Positions 5,283 through 13,881 are shown, counted from the first letter of the stretch. The stretch is DNA of 33,551 bases from a virus (IMGVR_UViG_3300030380_005493:1-33551), one strand, 5' to 3'. Numbers and translations: made by a program. Notes: generated from the letters alone by a model not told the origin.

Positions 5283-7144
5283 TTAGCATCGCCCCAATTA
5301 TCTTTTATTTTGTAATCAACATTAGATGGCACTTTTAATTTCATAGACGTTTCCATTATATTTTTAATTTTCACAGCCATTCTATCATCTTTGACACTGC
5401 AGTTCAATTCATCATGTACCTGTATTAGAGGAATTATCTTTAACTCCTCATAAATATCTACCATGGCTTTTTTAGTTTGATCAGCTGCTGTGCCCTGTAT
5501 GAGTCTATTTAAAGCTTTATATGTGCCAGCTCTTTTGACATTGCCACCATATTCTGCTTGTGCCTGTTTTAATGGCATGGCTTTATGAAACACACCAGGA
5601 TCGTACCACGCAGGTTCATACAAATCAAAACGACATTTTCTGCCTAGCTCTGTTCTTATTGTACCAACTTGGTTTGCCTTATTCATAACAGCTTCTAGCA
5701 TGCCTTGCATAAAAGGAACTTTATCTCTGAACTCCTGCATTAAATCTTTTGCCTCTTTAGGGGCTATATCTAGGTCTACAGCAAGCTTTTTATACCCCAT
5801 GCCGTACATCACACCAAGACCTATCGTTTTAGCTAATCTACGATCAATTCCAGCCATTTCTGCTGTCTGTTTGTGAAAGTCTAATCCCTTTACAAATGCT
5901 TGTTGCACTTCTTCTGCTCCTTCGTTACCATTTCGTATTGCAAAATGTGTAAGTATTCTAGGTTCTTGTTGTGAATAATCTGCAGATAACCAATACTCTC
6001 CTTGTTCTGGTATAAATAATTTACGAAGTTCAGAGCCATACTCATTTCTTATTGGCATTTGCTGTAAGTTTGGTGCGTACATAGAAAATCTACCAGTAAC
6101 AGTGCCACCACTATCCCCTCTAATTTGATTTATGTGTGCGTGTAATCTACCATTATGTATGTGTTTAGATATGCCATCAATAAATGTTCCTTGCAGTTTA
6201 TTTAATACGCGTGCTTTTGTTATCATTCTTGGTAATTCGTGTGCGTGTGTATCTAAAAAACTTTGTGTAAAACTAGGAGCACCAAGTGTTGTACGAGGAT
6301 ATTCTAAATTAACACTATCGAATGCCTGGGCCACAGACCGAGCTGCAAAGATCTGTACGTCATGTCCTACAATATCTTTTATTCTTTTAAGGTAAGTCTT
6401 TTCTTTGTTTCTAAGTTTTGTTCTAAGTCCTTGAGCTCTATCCATGTCAACTCTAACACCACGCTTTGTCATGTTGTAAATAACTCTTATCAATCTACAT
6501 TCTACATCATATACAGGCTCTAACGCATCTTTCTTAATCTCTACTAATAACTTTTCATGTAATCTAAACGTTAACAATGCATCTGCTTCAGCATATTCTC
6601 CTACAAATTCAGCAGGCAACTTATACATCTCTGCTTTAGGATCTATTCCTAACTCATCTGCTTTTGCTTTTAATGTTTTTTCATCTTTGTATTCGCCAAG
6701 GTACTCACTAACAATGCTATTTAATGTGTAAGAAAATCTATTTTCATTTAATAATGCAGCAGCTATCATTGTGTCATGTATGTAACCCTTTACTTCTATG
6801 CCTAATACACTTAACCAACCAATGTCATACTGTGCGTTGTGAAAAACTTTTTGTATTGATTCATCTTCACAAACATCTTTTATATATTTTAAAACTTGTT
6901 TTTTATCCATGTTACCACCACCATCATGTGAAATTGGATAATAGGCAGTAAAATCACCACTGGATATTGCAATTCCAATTACTTTACCAACTTTTCGAGG
7001 CCAACCAGGACCTAATGCTTTTAATTCTGTGTCACAAGTTTCTAAATCTATGGCTACAACTTTTTTACCCTTCATAGATCTATACTCTGTAGGGTGTAAC
7101 CATTCTGCTTTTACTTCATTTTTATTAAATAGATCCACTGTCAC
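5279..7144 (-). CDS. polA: Family A DNA polymerase with 3'-5' exonuclease
   Basis: 621 aa, the phage replicative polymerase. Exonuclease motifs: VAIDLETCD (Asp33, Glu35), VFHNAQYDIGW (Asp107), YAEAD (Tyr184, Asp188). Polymerase motifs: A, SADYSQQEPRI (Asp389); B, RRLAKTIGLGVMYG (435-448); C, QVHDEL (His577, Asp578). There is no 5'-nuclease domain, as usual in phages. The residue equivalent to E. coli Phe762 is Leu443. The start is GTG at 7144, supported by GGGGAG six bases upstream, and lies 20 bp inside the preceding gene. The downstream PP-loop gene overlaps by ATGA. All catalytic residues are intact. Confidence 0.96.
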   Translation of the reverse strand: MTVDLFNKNEVKAEWLHPTEYRSMKGKKVVAIDLETCDTELKALGPGWPRKVGKVIGIAISSGDFTAYYPISHDGGGNMDKKQVLKYIKDVCEDESIQKVFHNAQYDIGWLSVLGIEVKGYIHDTMIAAALLNENRFSYTLNSIVSEYLGEYKDEKTLKAKADELGIDPKAEMYKLPAEFVGEYAEADALLTFRLHEKLLVEIKKDALEPVYDVECRLIRVIYNMTKRGVRVDMDRAQGLRTKLRNKEKTYLKRIKDIVGHDVQIFAARSVAQAFDSVNLEYPRTTLGAPSFTQSFLDTHAHELPRMITKARVLNKLQGTFIDGISKHIHNGRLHAHINQIRGDSGGTVTGRFSMYAPNLQQMPIRNEYGSELRKLFIPEQGEYWLSADYSQQEPRILTHFAIRNGNEGAEEVQQAFVKGLDFHKQTAEMAGIDRRLAKTIGLGVMYGMGYKKLAVDLDIAPKEAKDLMQEFRDKVPFMQGMLEAVMNKANQVGTIRTELGRKCRFDLYEPAWYDPGVFHKAMPLKQAQAEYGGNVKRAGTYKALNRLIQGTAADQTKKAMVDIYEELKIIPLIQVHDELNCSVKDDRMAVKIKNIMETSMKLKVPSNVDYKIKDNWGDAK

Positions 7145-7418
7145 CGATCTCCCCTGCTATTGCTGCATAGCCTGCTATGTCAACAAAATTATCTATGTTA
7201 AATTTTTTACCTTGATTGTTTCTAGATATCTTTAACAATACCATCATCAAAGCTACGTCTTCAGCAGTTATATTAGCCATAGGTTTTAGTTTATTATCTA
7301 AAAATGTATTCCAATATTCTGCTATTTCTGCATGGTTTTTGTAGGCATCTCCATGTGATACATTTCTATCATTAGAGACAATTTCTTGCGCCTTTATCAA
7401 GATTTCTTCTTTAGTCAT
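7125..7418 (-). CDS. DUF6378-like phage protein
   Basis: 97 aa. The pattern VSHGDAYKNHAEIAEYW, then ITAEDVALMMVLLKISR and NFVDIAGYAAIAGE matches the small all-helical phage/prophage family named DUF6378 as I remember it. Its function is not established; the conserved His, Asp and Glu residues recall nucleotide pyrophosphohydrolase helices, but that is only a suggestion. It sits between the helicase and polymerase genes, overlaps the helicase stop as ATGA and the polymerase start by 20 bp, so its product is made together with the replication proteins. A house-cleaning or nucleotide-pool role would fit this position but is inference. Confidence 0.72.
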   Translation of the reverse strand: MTKEEILIKAQEIVSNDRNVSHGDAYKNHAEIAEYWNTFLDNKLKPMANITAEDVALMMVLLKISRNNQGKKFNIDNFVDIAGYAAIAGEIGDSGSI

Positions 7419-8914
7419 AATATAAATCCTCTTTCTTTTTGTGGATTAATTATATGCAGGGATTGTTTAGCACGCGTCACCCCTACATAAAAAACTCGAT
7501 TAGTGTCATCAGAATCAACCTCCATTTCATCTTGATTAGCGCGTGATAAATCTGTTACTAAAATTACGTTATCGCACTCACCACCTTTTGATTTGTGTAT
7601 TGTGCTTAAATTTATTCTTGGTTTTGTATCTAATTGACCAGTTACATCTAATGCTTGTAGATAATATCTATCCTCGTCACCCATAACTTCTTTAAAAGTT
7701 TCGTCCCAACTTCTATCTACATTTAATAACCCATGATGCATGCTCAACTCTTCTACATTATATTTTTGATTCTCGTCTAATGTCTTACCCCCTTTATATC
7801 CTCTTTCTACACCAACACCAACTTTTAAATTAGAATATATAGCCATAACTTCTTCGTGTGTTATTAAATCAGAATCTAATAATTTTTTCCATGCGTTCAC
7901 TGCTTTCAATAAATTTTCACTGACAGGAAACTTATCGTCTATGGTGTAAGCTAATCCTAAATTTCTTAAATCTACCTGCAGCTCATCTAACATGTAACCA
8001 CACGTTGCAAGTGCTAACCAGTTGCCTTCGTCCATATCAACATATCCTGCATGCTCATGATATTGTACAAATCCTTTTTCTTCTCTAGCTTTCCATTCTT
8101 TAGGTCTTCTGTTTCTTATTCTTTTTACTATATCTCCTGCCATGTTGTGCACCAGCTGCGGGCATCTGTAGGATTGTTTTAACACAGTTACATTACCCTC
8201 CATGTTAATTAATTCGTCTACATCAGCACCCATCCATCTAAATATTGCTTGATCATCGTCACCACTAATGTAAACTCTTTCGCTGTTTTCCCATATCTTT
8301 CTACACATTCTCCACTGTAATTTAGATAAATCTTGTGCTTCATCCACAATTACAACATCTAATTTAGGTGTATGTCCAAAATTAACAAATTGTATCAACA
8401 TGTCATTAAAATCAAATTTACCTTTTTCTTGTTTGTATTCTTCGTAAGATTGATAAACTAGCAACAACTCTCTCCAAGAATAATCAAAATAATTATTGTT
8501 GTAAAAATCTTGTAGTTCTAAATCTTGCATTTTAGATTTATTTATATCGTTCATAAATTTGTTGTCAGTTAAAACTGCACCATAATCTGCATTGTAACTT
8601 GTTGTTAAATCTATTCCATAATTCTTACTAAACTCTTTCATGTCTGCTTTTGACATGACTTCTGATTTTGACATGCCAGTGTTTCTTTTGCCAAAGGCAT
8701 GTAAAGTAGAGAAGTAAGGAAAGTCATCATCTGTTAAATTAAATTTTATTTTAGCTCTGTCTATTGCCTCTTGTGCAGCCTTTTTTGTAAAACTAACAAA
8801 AGCTATTCTGTCAGGAGGCGTTCCATTTTTTAGTTCCCGGTCCACAATCCGCAGTAGGTTTTCAGTTTTACCTGTTCCTGGAGGTCCTAGTATTATCTCA
8901 ATCTTATTGTGCAT
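7415..8914 (-). CDS. UvrD/Rep-like SF1 DNA helicase
   Basis: 499 aa. Superfamily 1A motifs in order: Walker A LGPPGTGKTEN (9-19), VSFTKKAAQEA (Ia), VVIVDEAQDLSKLQW (II), ISGDDDQAIFRWMGA (III), LKQSYRCP (IV), INLSTIHKSKGGE (V) and RVFYVGVTRAK (VI). It should move 3'-5' on ssDNA using ATP and may be the fork or repair helicase of this phage, since no DnaB or T7 gp4-like helicase is seen here. The start was set at ATG 8914 because AAGGA precedes it and Walker A then falls at the expected distance; a longer frame from 9004 would overlap the nuclease gene deeply. Confidence 0.93.
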   Translation of the reverse strand: MHNKIEIILGPPGTGKTENLLRIVDRELKNGTPPDRIAFVSFTKKAAQEAIDRAKIKFNLTDDDFPYFSTLHAFGKRNTGMSKSEVMSKADMKEFSKNYGIDLTTSYNADYGAVLTDNKFMNDINKSKMQDLELQDFYNNNYFDYSWRELLLVYQSYEEYKQEKGKFDFNDMLIQFVNFGHTPKLDVVIVDEAQDLSKLQWRMCRKIWENSERVYISGDDDQAIFRWMGADVDELINMEGNVTVLKQSYRCPQLVHNMAGDIVKRIRNRRPKEWKAREEKGFVQYHEHAGYVDMDEGNWLALATCGYMLDELQVDLRNLGLAYTIDDKFPVSENLLKAVNAWKKLLDSDLITHEEVMAIYSNLKVGVGVERGYKGGKTLDENQKYNVEELSMHHGLLNVDRSWDETFKEVMGDEDRYYLQALDVTGQLDTKPRINLSTIHKSKGGECDNVILVTDLSRANQDEMEVDSDDTNRVFYVGVTRAKQSLHIINPQKERGFIL

Positions 8915-9198
8915 TTGCCGTCCTTTCCCACAAATATAAATTTCATTTTTAATTTTCTTTGTTCTTGTGTAAGTTGTCTGTGTATGCGAGTTCCAGGTTT
9001 CCATGTCTTGCGATAACTTTCACTCTTCACATCATATATCTCAACCCTGCCTTGTTCATCTATTGCTATAAGATCTGCAGGACCTAAACCAAATAAATTT
9101 TTAAACACAAAAAATCCTTTTTCTATTAGATACAGAATAGCTATCTGCTCGCTTTTCATTCCTTTCTTTATTTTTGGTAATTTAAAACGGCGTTGCAT
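8893..9198 (-). CDS. Small PD-(D/E)XK nuclease-like protein
   Basis: 101 aa. GLGPADLIAID (Asp42) followed by VEIYDVKS (Asp56-x-Lys58) gives the PD...(D/E)xK core, with an upstream helix carrying Glu17 and a later LTQEQRKLK helix; this is typical of Holliday-junction-resolvase-like or VRR-like small endonucleases. It probably cuts branched or damaged phage DNA. ATG 9198 is chosen because AGGA stands seven bases upstream; ATGs at 9264, 9216 and 9159 have poorer sites. It overlaps the primase end by 17 bp and the helicase start by 22 bp, so nuclease and helicase are probably made in step. Confidence 0.75.
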   Translation of the reverse strand: MQRRFKLPKIKKGMKSEQIAILYLIEKGFFVFKNLFGLGPADLIAIDEQGRVEIYDVKSESYRKTWKPGTRIHRQLTQEQRKLKMKFIFVGKDGKCTIRLR

Positions 9199-10699
9199 TT
9201 TGTTTCCTAACTTCATAATCAGAATCTTGTTCGTCAAAGGTAGGCACACCCCATGTGTTAACACCTTTACCTTTTAGTTTCCAAAATTTATGCTCACCTT
9301 TTATTTTACGCAACTCTGCAATTATTTGTCCTGTATTGCTGTAATGTGTAAATTTATTTCTAATTAAATAAGCATGTAAATCTTGTAGTCTAAAAAATAT
9401 TCTACCATTTTCTGTATATGGTTTTCGTAGTAACAAATCTTCTTTTATTAATCCCTGTGACCGGCCAGTACAAAACTCCTGGAGGTGAGCTAAAAACTGA
9501 CCGGAAACAGAACCATCGTTGGACACTGGTATCCTAAGAGCTGTTTGCATCTTAGCATTTACCAATTGTTGCCAATCCGATGATTTCATTAGAGGCGGCA
9601 TCATAGTAAGAACTTCCATGCACCTCTTCTGAAACTTTGTTTGTATTTGTAATTCTTCTGTAGTTAATTGTATTTTTAAATCTTGTTCTCCTTCATCTGT
9701 AGGTATTTCTAAAAACCATATAGGCGGCTCTGTTTCTAATTTAGATAAAGATCCTAATTGTTGAGATACATTTTCTGCACCAACTCCATGTTTTCTAGTC
9801 TTGCATAAATTTACATTACAAAAAGAATTTATAGGCTGATCCTTACATTTGTATTGATAGCCTTTTTTGTTTAATTGACCTACAACAGTAGCAACCTCTT
9901 TATGGTCTAAAGGGGGTTGCATGTATTTTTGATTGTACTCTTCTAATAATCTTTCCCAATTGTCTGGATCAAATTTCTTTGTATATACACCAATGTTAAA
10001 CAAACCATTGTTGCGTGTACCAGGAGGAAAACCTTGCCCACATAGAGCCTGAAGACAAGGGGGACCGTCTTTTATGACTTCTTCTTCATTACTTCTTCCT
10101 ATGGTATCTATGTCGTCTACAACGTTTCTATCATAAACTTCATAAAACTCTTCTAGAGTAGCTGCTGTTCCGTTCATTTTCAATGCATAACGAACTGACT
10201 TGTTGCCATTGTAATATGGCAAATTTAAAAAATTACCTAGATCTCCTTTTTCAAGAGATATGCTAGATTGTTTTGGAAATATTTCTGATTGTGAATGACC
10301 TATTAATGCAGCCATTTGTGTTAACTTGTTTCTAATTAATTTAGATGCAATTGGTTTTTTTAAAAATATAAATAAGTGTGCACCACCACTTTTAGATTTA
10401 CAATATACTAAAGGTAAATTTAATTTTTTTATTTTCTTGAAAAGTAAAGTGTGATCCAAAGGATAATCATCAATGTCAATACATCCCCACTTAGAAGTAT
10501 TATCAGCCCTAATAGGAATAATCCCAAGAGACGGACCCTCGCCCTCCAAATGTTTTTTCCAAAGTTCATCAACAACCTCCTGTCTTACAATATACGATTT
10601 ACCTTGCTGCTTACCGTCAGCACGCGAACCGTTAGGTTGGTGCTGACCATAAGCTACGTCTAAACCTTCAAAAATAGATTTAAATTTCTCAACTTCCAC
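9182..10699 (-). CDS. TOTE-type archaeo-eukaryotic primase
   Basis: 505 aa. The N-terminal half is an archaeo-eukaryotic primase (AEP) domain: GCIDIDDYP (72-80, metal-binding Asp75/77/78), YCKSKSGGAHLFIF (99-112, His108), and SEIFPKQ followed by GNFLNLPYY. A PriCT-like helical region follows (about 215-280), with FPPGTRNNGLF and then a Cys cluster (C285, C294, C299; YQYKCKD, CNVNLCKTRKHGVG), as in TOTE conflict-system primases. The C-terminal third is unassigned. It should make primers for the polymerase and may itself polymerise. The start is GTG at 10699 with TGGAGG upstream. A primase of this class in place of a TOPRIM primase-helicase is notable. Confidence 0.85.
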   Translation of the reverse strand: MEVEKFKSIFEGLDVAYGQHQPNGSRADGKQQGKSYIVRQEVVDELWKKHLEGEGPSLGIIPIRADNTSKWGCIDIDDYPLDHTLLFKKIKKLNLPLVYCKSKSGGAHLFIFLKKPIASKLIRNKLTQMAALIGHSQSEIFPKQSSISLEKGDLGNFLNLPYYNGNKSVRYALKMNGTAATLEEFYEVYDRNVVDDIDTIGRSNEEEVIKDGPPCLQALCGQGFPPGTRNNGLFNIGVYTKKFDPDNWERLLEEYNQKYMQPPLDHKEVATVVGQLNKKGYQYKCKDQPINSFCNVNLCKTRKHGVGAENVSQQLGSLSKLETEPPIWFLEIPTDEGEQDLKIQLTTEELQIQTKFQKRCMEVLTMMPPLMKSSDWQQLVNAKMQTALRIPVSNDGSVSGQFLAHLQEFCTGRSQGLIKEDLLLRKPYTENGRIFFRLQDLHAYLIRNKFTHYSNTGQIIAELRKIKGEHKFWKLKGKGVNTWGVPTFDEQDSDYEVRKQNATPF

Positions 10700-10724
10700 G
10701 AAACCTCCAGATGTGGAAAACTAC

Positions 10725-11516
10725 CTAAAAAGGTGCGTCTTCTGTTTTTTGATTGGTTTCGTTATTTATTAGTTTTGGTTCTTCAGGTTTTGCGTCAACA
10801 GCACCACTAGATGCAGATTGAGCAAAAGCCTTACTATCTTGATAGATGGAAGGATCAGTAACTTGATTGCCTTTGTCTATTGCAAAACCAAACCAACTAC
10901 CTCTGTCGTTAGATTCACTTACAGTAGATAATTTGTAAGTAAAAGCATAGGTAGGAGGAGTAAACATCCCAGATGGACCCTTAAGTTTTTGTGATAACAT
11001 TAAGCTGTTCCATCGTCTGCTTTTTTTAAGCTGACTAGAACTCATGCTAATCACAGCATTTTGGTAACCATCACCGGTTAGTATTAACACATAATGATAT
11101 GCTGTTTGTACAATGTGATTGCCATTAGGCAATACTTGTTTGTTAGTCATAGGATCACGTGTGCACTGACCTAGAACGCCACTGTCTGCATCGTGAGATG
11201 CTATGAACCCACCACCTTGCTCTCTAGGTTTCCACTCTACATATTTGAGTGAATAGAAAACAGGAATGACTTCTACATCTGCAAAGACTTCTTGCGTTAC
11301 TGTGTTAAAAAGGTTTCCTGCTTTTGCAGAATCTATATATTCTGGTTTGCTAGGATTTACCTGCGGGCTAGATGTTTGCAGGATGCTTATGTAGGGTATT
11401 GCTGTATCCCTAGATATATCCAGCTTGTCAAAGCCACTCATAGACTGTGCATCATTTGCCATGACTGCAAGGTCTAACTTTTTTTCTTTAGTTACATTAG
11501 TATTTTGTTTATTCAT
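10725..11516 (-). CDS. Putative ssDNA-binding protein
   Basis: 263 aa. The body is beta-rich with aromatic residues, including FADVEVIPVFYSLKYVEW and FTPPTYAFTYKLSTV. It ends in a disordered Pro/Glu/Asn stretch and an acidic-aromatic tip, KTEDAPF, the feature that SSB and T7 gp2.5-type proteins use to recruit partner enzymes. This composition, the place between primase and other replication genes, and the size suggest an ssDNA-binding protein; I do not recognise a named family. ATG 11516 has AAGG six bases upstream and leaves a seven-base gap to the preceding gene; a longer frame from 11567 would run into that gene. Confidence 0.6.
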   Translation of the reverse strand: MNKQNTNVTKEKKLDLAVMANDAQSMSGFDKLDISRDTAIPYISILQTSSPQVNPSKPEYIDSAKAGNLFNTVTQEVFADVEVIPVFYSLKYVEWKPREQGGGFIASHDADSGVLGQCTRDPMTNKQVLPNGNHIVQTAYHYVLILTGDGYQNAVISMSSSQLKKSRRWNSLMLSQKLKGPSGMFTPPTYAFTYKLSTVSESNDRGSWFGFAIDKGNQVTDPSIYQDSKAFAQSASSGAVDAKPEEPKLINNETNQKTEDAPF

Positions 11517-11523
11517 ATTTACC

Positions 11524-12075
11524 TTATTCAGATTTAATTGTTGTTTTTTGACCAACATAAGCGCCAAGTAGTTCCATAGGAAGATCTACCCCTTTCTCAT
11601 ATTGCTCGCGTACGAATGCGCGGAGGGTGGAAGGTTCGACCCACTCGCGTTGCGCAGTATCATATCCTTTCTCATTGAGATCAGATACAAGACTACTAGC
11701 TTTCTCATCTTCATTCCTTCCAAAGCTACAAGTGATTTGGTTCTTTACTAAATCGCCAAACCCATTGTTTCTTAGCCAAGTATGTGCAAGAGGTCTATTT
11801 TCTACTTTAATAGAAGCTCTAAAATACTCGGAAACTGATAACTTACGACCATCCGCAAGTTTTAATTCTGATAAACCAACTTCAGAAAATAAAGTAGGTA
11901 ATACTTCTTCTGATAACCTGGTTATATATTCTTCTTTCTTTTTTAATTTGTGTTTAAGATCTGCAATTTCTTTTTCTGTTTCAGATATATCTGTAGCAAC
12001 TGCACCAATCTTTTCTAATCTATTTTCTGGAAGATCTTTTACGTCCTCCAACATTTGTTTTAATAACTCACTCAT
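11524..12075 (-). CDS. Conserved phage protein with N-terminal coiled coil
   Basis: 183 aa. Residues about 28-56 form a charged coiled coil (EKEIADLKHKLKKKEEYITR). The C-terminal part has a compact conserved-looking block, WVEPSTLRAFVREQ followed by MELLGAYVGQKTTIK, which I have seen as a recurrent ending in phage early proteins of unknown role, some annotated as nuclease-inhibitor-like. It lies second in the replication operon, directly before the putative SSB, so an accessory role in replication or recombination is plausible. The start has GAGG six bases upstream. GC is locally higher around 11600-11650, where the conserved block is encoded. Confidence 0.7.
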   Translation of the reverse strand: MSELLKQMLEDVKDLPENRLEKIGAVATDISETEKEIADLKHKLKKKEEYITRLSEEVLPTLFSEVGLSELKLADGRKLSVSEYFRASIKVENRPLAHTWLRNNGFGDLVKNQITCSFGRNEDEKASSLVSDLNEKGYDTAQREWVEPSTLRAFVREQYEKGVDLPMELLGAYVGQKTTIKSE

Positions 12076-12076
12076 T

Positions 12077-12379
12077 TTACCTCAAGTCTATTTCTAAATC
12101 ATAATATTGTTTTTCGTTGCGGTCCCATTTAAGCACTTTAAATCTACCGTTGTTAACTTGTGCAGCTATTGCTCCACATAGTGCAATGATAGCAGGATCA
12201 CCAATTAAAAGCAAGTAGTCGTTATCATTAAATGTGGATAACTTTTTCTTTAACTCAAAAGTCAAAGGTCCAGAGGACATTATCATTTGTTTTCTGTCTG
12301 GTAGCATGACTTCTAAATCGCCAAACTTTTCTGCAGATCGGACATTGTAGTCCATCAACTGTGGTATGTAAACTGTCAT
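12077..12379 (-). CDS. Conserved early phage protein, first gene of replication operon
   Basis: 100 aa. It has an N-terminal beta part (SAEKFGDLEVMLPD, then a stretch ending in SSGPLTFELK) and a strand-helix-strand block, YLLLIGDPAIIALCGAIAAQ and FKVLKWDRNEKQYYDLEIDL. The second block resembles short proteins found at the head of replication operons in marine phages; no function is known to me. It is the first gene after the strong - strand promoter, with a predicted 14-base leader and no good ribosome site, so it may be translated nearly leaderless. It ends two bases before the next ATG. Confidence 0.68.
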   Translation of the reverse strand: MTVYIPQLMDYNVRSAEKFGDLEVMLPDRKQMIMSSGPLTFELKKKLSTFNDNDYLLLIGDPAIIALCGAIAAQVNNGRFKVLKWDRNEKQYYDLEIDLR

Positions 12380-12391
12380 ATTTTTTATTTC

Positions 12392-12419
12392 TTGATTATA
12401 TTATATCATATGATATAAT
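12392..12419 (+). promoter_or_regulatory. Sigma70-like promoter of the SNF2 helicase gene
   Basis: On the + strand: -35 TTGATT (12392-12397), 16-bp spacer, extended -10 TGATATAAT (hexamer 12414-12419). Predicted start is near 12426, about 19 bases before the helicase ATG at 12445. It overlaps the opposing promoter almost completely, each -10 box lying in the other's spacer, so both cannot be occupied at once. Confidence 0.7.
12400..12419. promoter_or_regulatory. Perfect 20-bp palindrome, candidate operator
   Basis: ATTATATCAT followed by its exact reverse complement ATGATATAAT. It contains the -10 boxes of both divergent promoters. It may be a dimeric repressor site, or simply the geometric result of two overlapping TATAAT boxes; the perfect centre (TATCATATGATA) goes beyond what the two boxes need. 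Confidence 0.6.
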
Positions 12420-12428
12420 GCATTTCAA
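12400..12428 (-). promoter_or_regulatory. Sigma70-like promoter of the replication operon
   Basis: On the - strand: -35 TTGAAA (12428-12423), 17-bp spacer, extended -10 TGATATAAT (hexamer TATAAT 12405-12400). Five of six bases match at -35 and six of six at -10. Predicted start of transcription is near 12393, about 14 bases before the ATG at 12379. It is the only promoter-like site upstream of the 2572-12379 operon. Confidence 0.75.
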
Positions 12429-12444
12429 GAATAAAGAAAGAAAT

Positions 12445-13881
12445 ATGTATAAATTTAAGACGAAGCCTTTTGAGCATCAGAAAGATGCATTAAAAAGATG
12501 TTGGAATAAAAAAGCATTTGCTATTTTTGCAGAGATGGGCACAGGAAAAACTAAAATAGCGTTAGATAATGCTTGCATTTTATACAACAAAGGTAGAATA
12601 GATAGATTATTAGTAGTTGCTCCAAAGGGTACATATATGAACTGGGTCGACTCAGAGATACCAGTTCATGTACCCGATTATATAGAAAAAGAAGTATTAG
12701 CATGGAAGCCTAACCTAACAGAAAAATATAAATTACAATTAAAACAAATAAGAGACGTAAATAATTTTAAATTTAAAATATTTATTATGAACGTAGAAGC
12801 ATTGTCTACAAAAAAAGGTGTAGATGCAGCAAGATTGTTTTTAATTGGTAAGTCAATGATGATAATTGACGAGAGCACTACCATAAAAAATCCACAAGCA
12901 AAAAGAACAAAAAATATATTAGGTCTTGGCAAGGAAGCAAAGTACAAAAGAATATTAACAGGTTCTCCTGTAACACAATCTCCTATGGATTTGTGGTCAC
13001 AAATGGATTTTCTTGACCCCGAGATCCTAGGGCAGTCTAGCTTTTATGCATTTAGAACTAGATATGCAGTTATGATAACAGCTAACGCAGCTGGGGGCAC
13101 ACACAAATACCAAAAGATAGTTAAGTTTAGGAATCTAAAACATTTAGGTGATACGGTTGCACCACACTCTTATAGAATATTAAAAAAAGATTGCTTAGAT
13201 TTACCAGAAAAGTCTTTTATAAAAAGAGAGATAGAACTTAGCGAAGAACAACAAAAAGCGTACGCAGATATGAAAACAAGTGCAACAACTGTGCTGCAAG
13301 GTCAATCTGCTACTGCACTTAATGTGTTGACACAATTAATTAAACTACATCAAATAACTTGTGGGCACATGAAAACAGATCAAGGTGAAATAATAAATTT
13401 AAAAAATTCTAGATTAGACGAGCTAATGCAAATATTAGGCGAAACTTCTGGCAAAGCTATAATATGGGCAAATTATGTGCATGACATATTAAGAATAGAA
13501 AAAGCTATAAAAGAAGAATACGGACCTACTTCTTATTGTACTTATTATGGTGCAACTAAGGCAGAAGACAGACAACGTTGCATTTATGATTTTCAAAATA
13601 AAATGAATGATTGCAGATTTTTCATAGGTAACACGCAAACAGGTGGCTATGGTATTACACTAACAGCTGCCAGCACAGTTATATATTATTCTAATAACTA
13701 TGATTTAGAAAAAAGAATACAGTCAGAAGACAGGGCACACCGTATAGGGCAAAAGAATCCTGTTTTATATATTGATTTAGTTGCTAAAAAAACTGTAGAC
13801 GAAAAAATAATACAGTCACTTAGAAATAAAGTTAATATAGCAAAAGAAATAAGTGGAGAAGAATTGTCTAAATGGATTTAG
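12445..13881 (+). CDS. SNF2-like SF2 helicase/translocase
   Basis: 478 aa. First RecA-like lobe: Walker A AEMGTGKTKIAL, then LLVVAPKGTYMNW (Ia), MIIDESTTIKN (motif II as DES instead of DEAH), RILTGSPVTQSPMDLW (III). Second lobe: AIIWANYVHDI (IV), GNTQTGGYGITLTAASTVI (V) and SEDRAHRIGQKNPV (VI). This is a compact SNF2 translocase without extra domains, expected to move on dsDNA and help replication or recombination, or displace proteins. It is the only gene on this strand between two - strand operons. ATG 12445 is chosen because ATGs at 12361 and 12418 lie upstream of the predicted transcript start. Its last four bases overlap the convergent exonuclease gene. Confidence 0.92.
   Translation: MYKFKTKPFEHQKDALKRCWNKKAFAIFAEMGTGKTKIALDNACILYNKGRIDRLLVVAPKGTYMNWVDSEIPVHVPDYIEKEVLAWKPNLTEKYKLQLKQIRDVNNFKFKIFIMNVEALSTKKGVDAARLFLIGKSMMIIDESTTIKNPQAKRTKNILGLGKEAKYKRILTGSPVTQSPMDLWSQMDFLDPEILGQSSFYAFRTRYAVMITANAAGGTHKYQKIVKFRNLKHLGDTVAPHSYRILKKDCLDLPEKSFIKREIELSEEQQKAYADMKTSATTVLQGQSATALNVLTQLIKLHQITCGHMKTDQGEIINLKNSRLDELMQILGETSGKAIIWANYVHDILRIEKAIKEEYGPTSYCTYYGATKAEDRQRCIYDFQNKMNDCRFFIGNTQTGGYGITLTAASTVIYYSNNYDLEKRIQSEDRAHRIGQKNPVLYIDLVAKKTVDEKIIQSLRNKVNIAKEISGEELSKWI

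Noticed and set aside
11610-11660. GC-rich patch with a GGTTCGACCC string resembling a tRNA T-loop
   Set aside because: No matching acceptor, D or anticodon arms; it lies in the conserved WVEPSTLRAFVRE coding block of the 183-aa protein.
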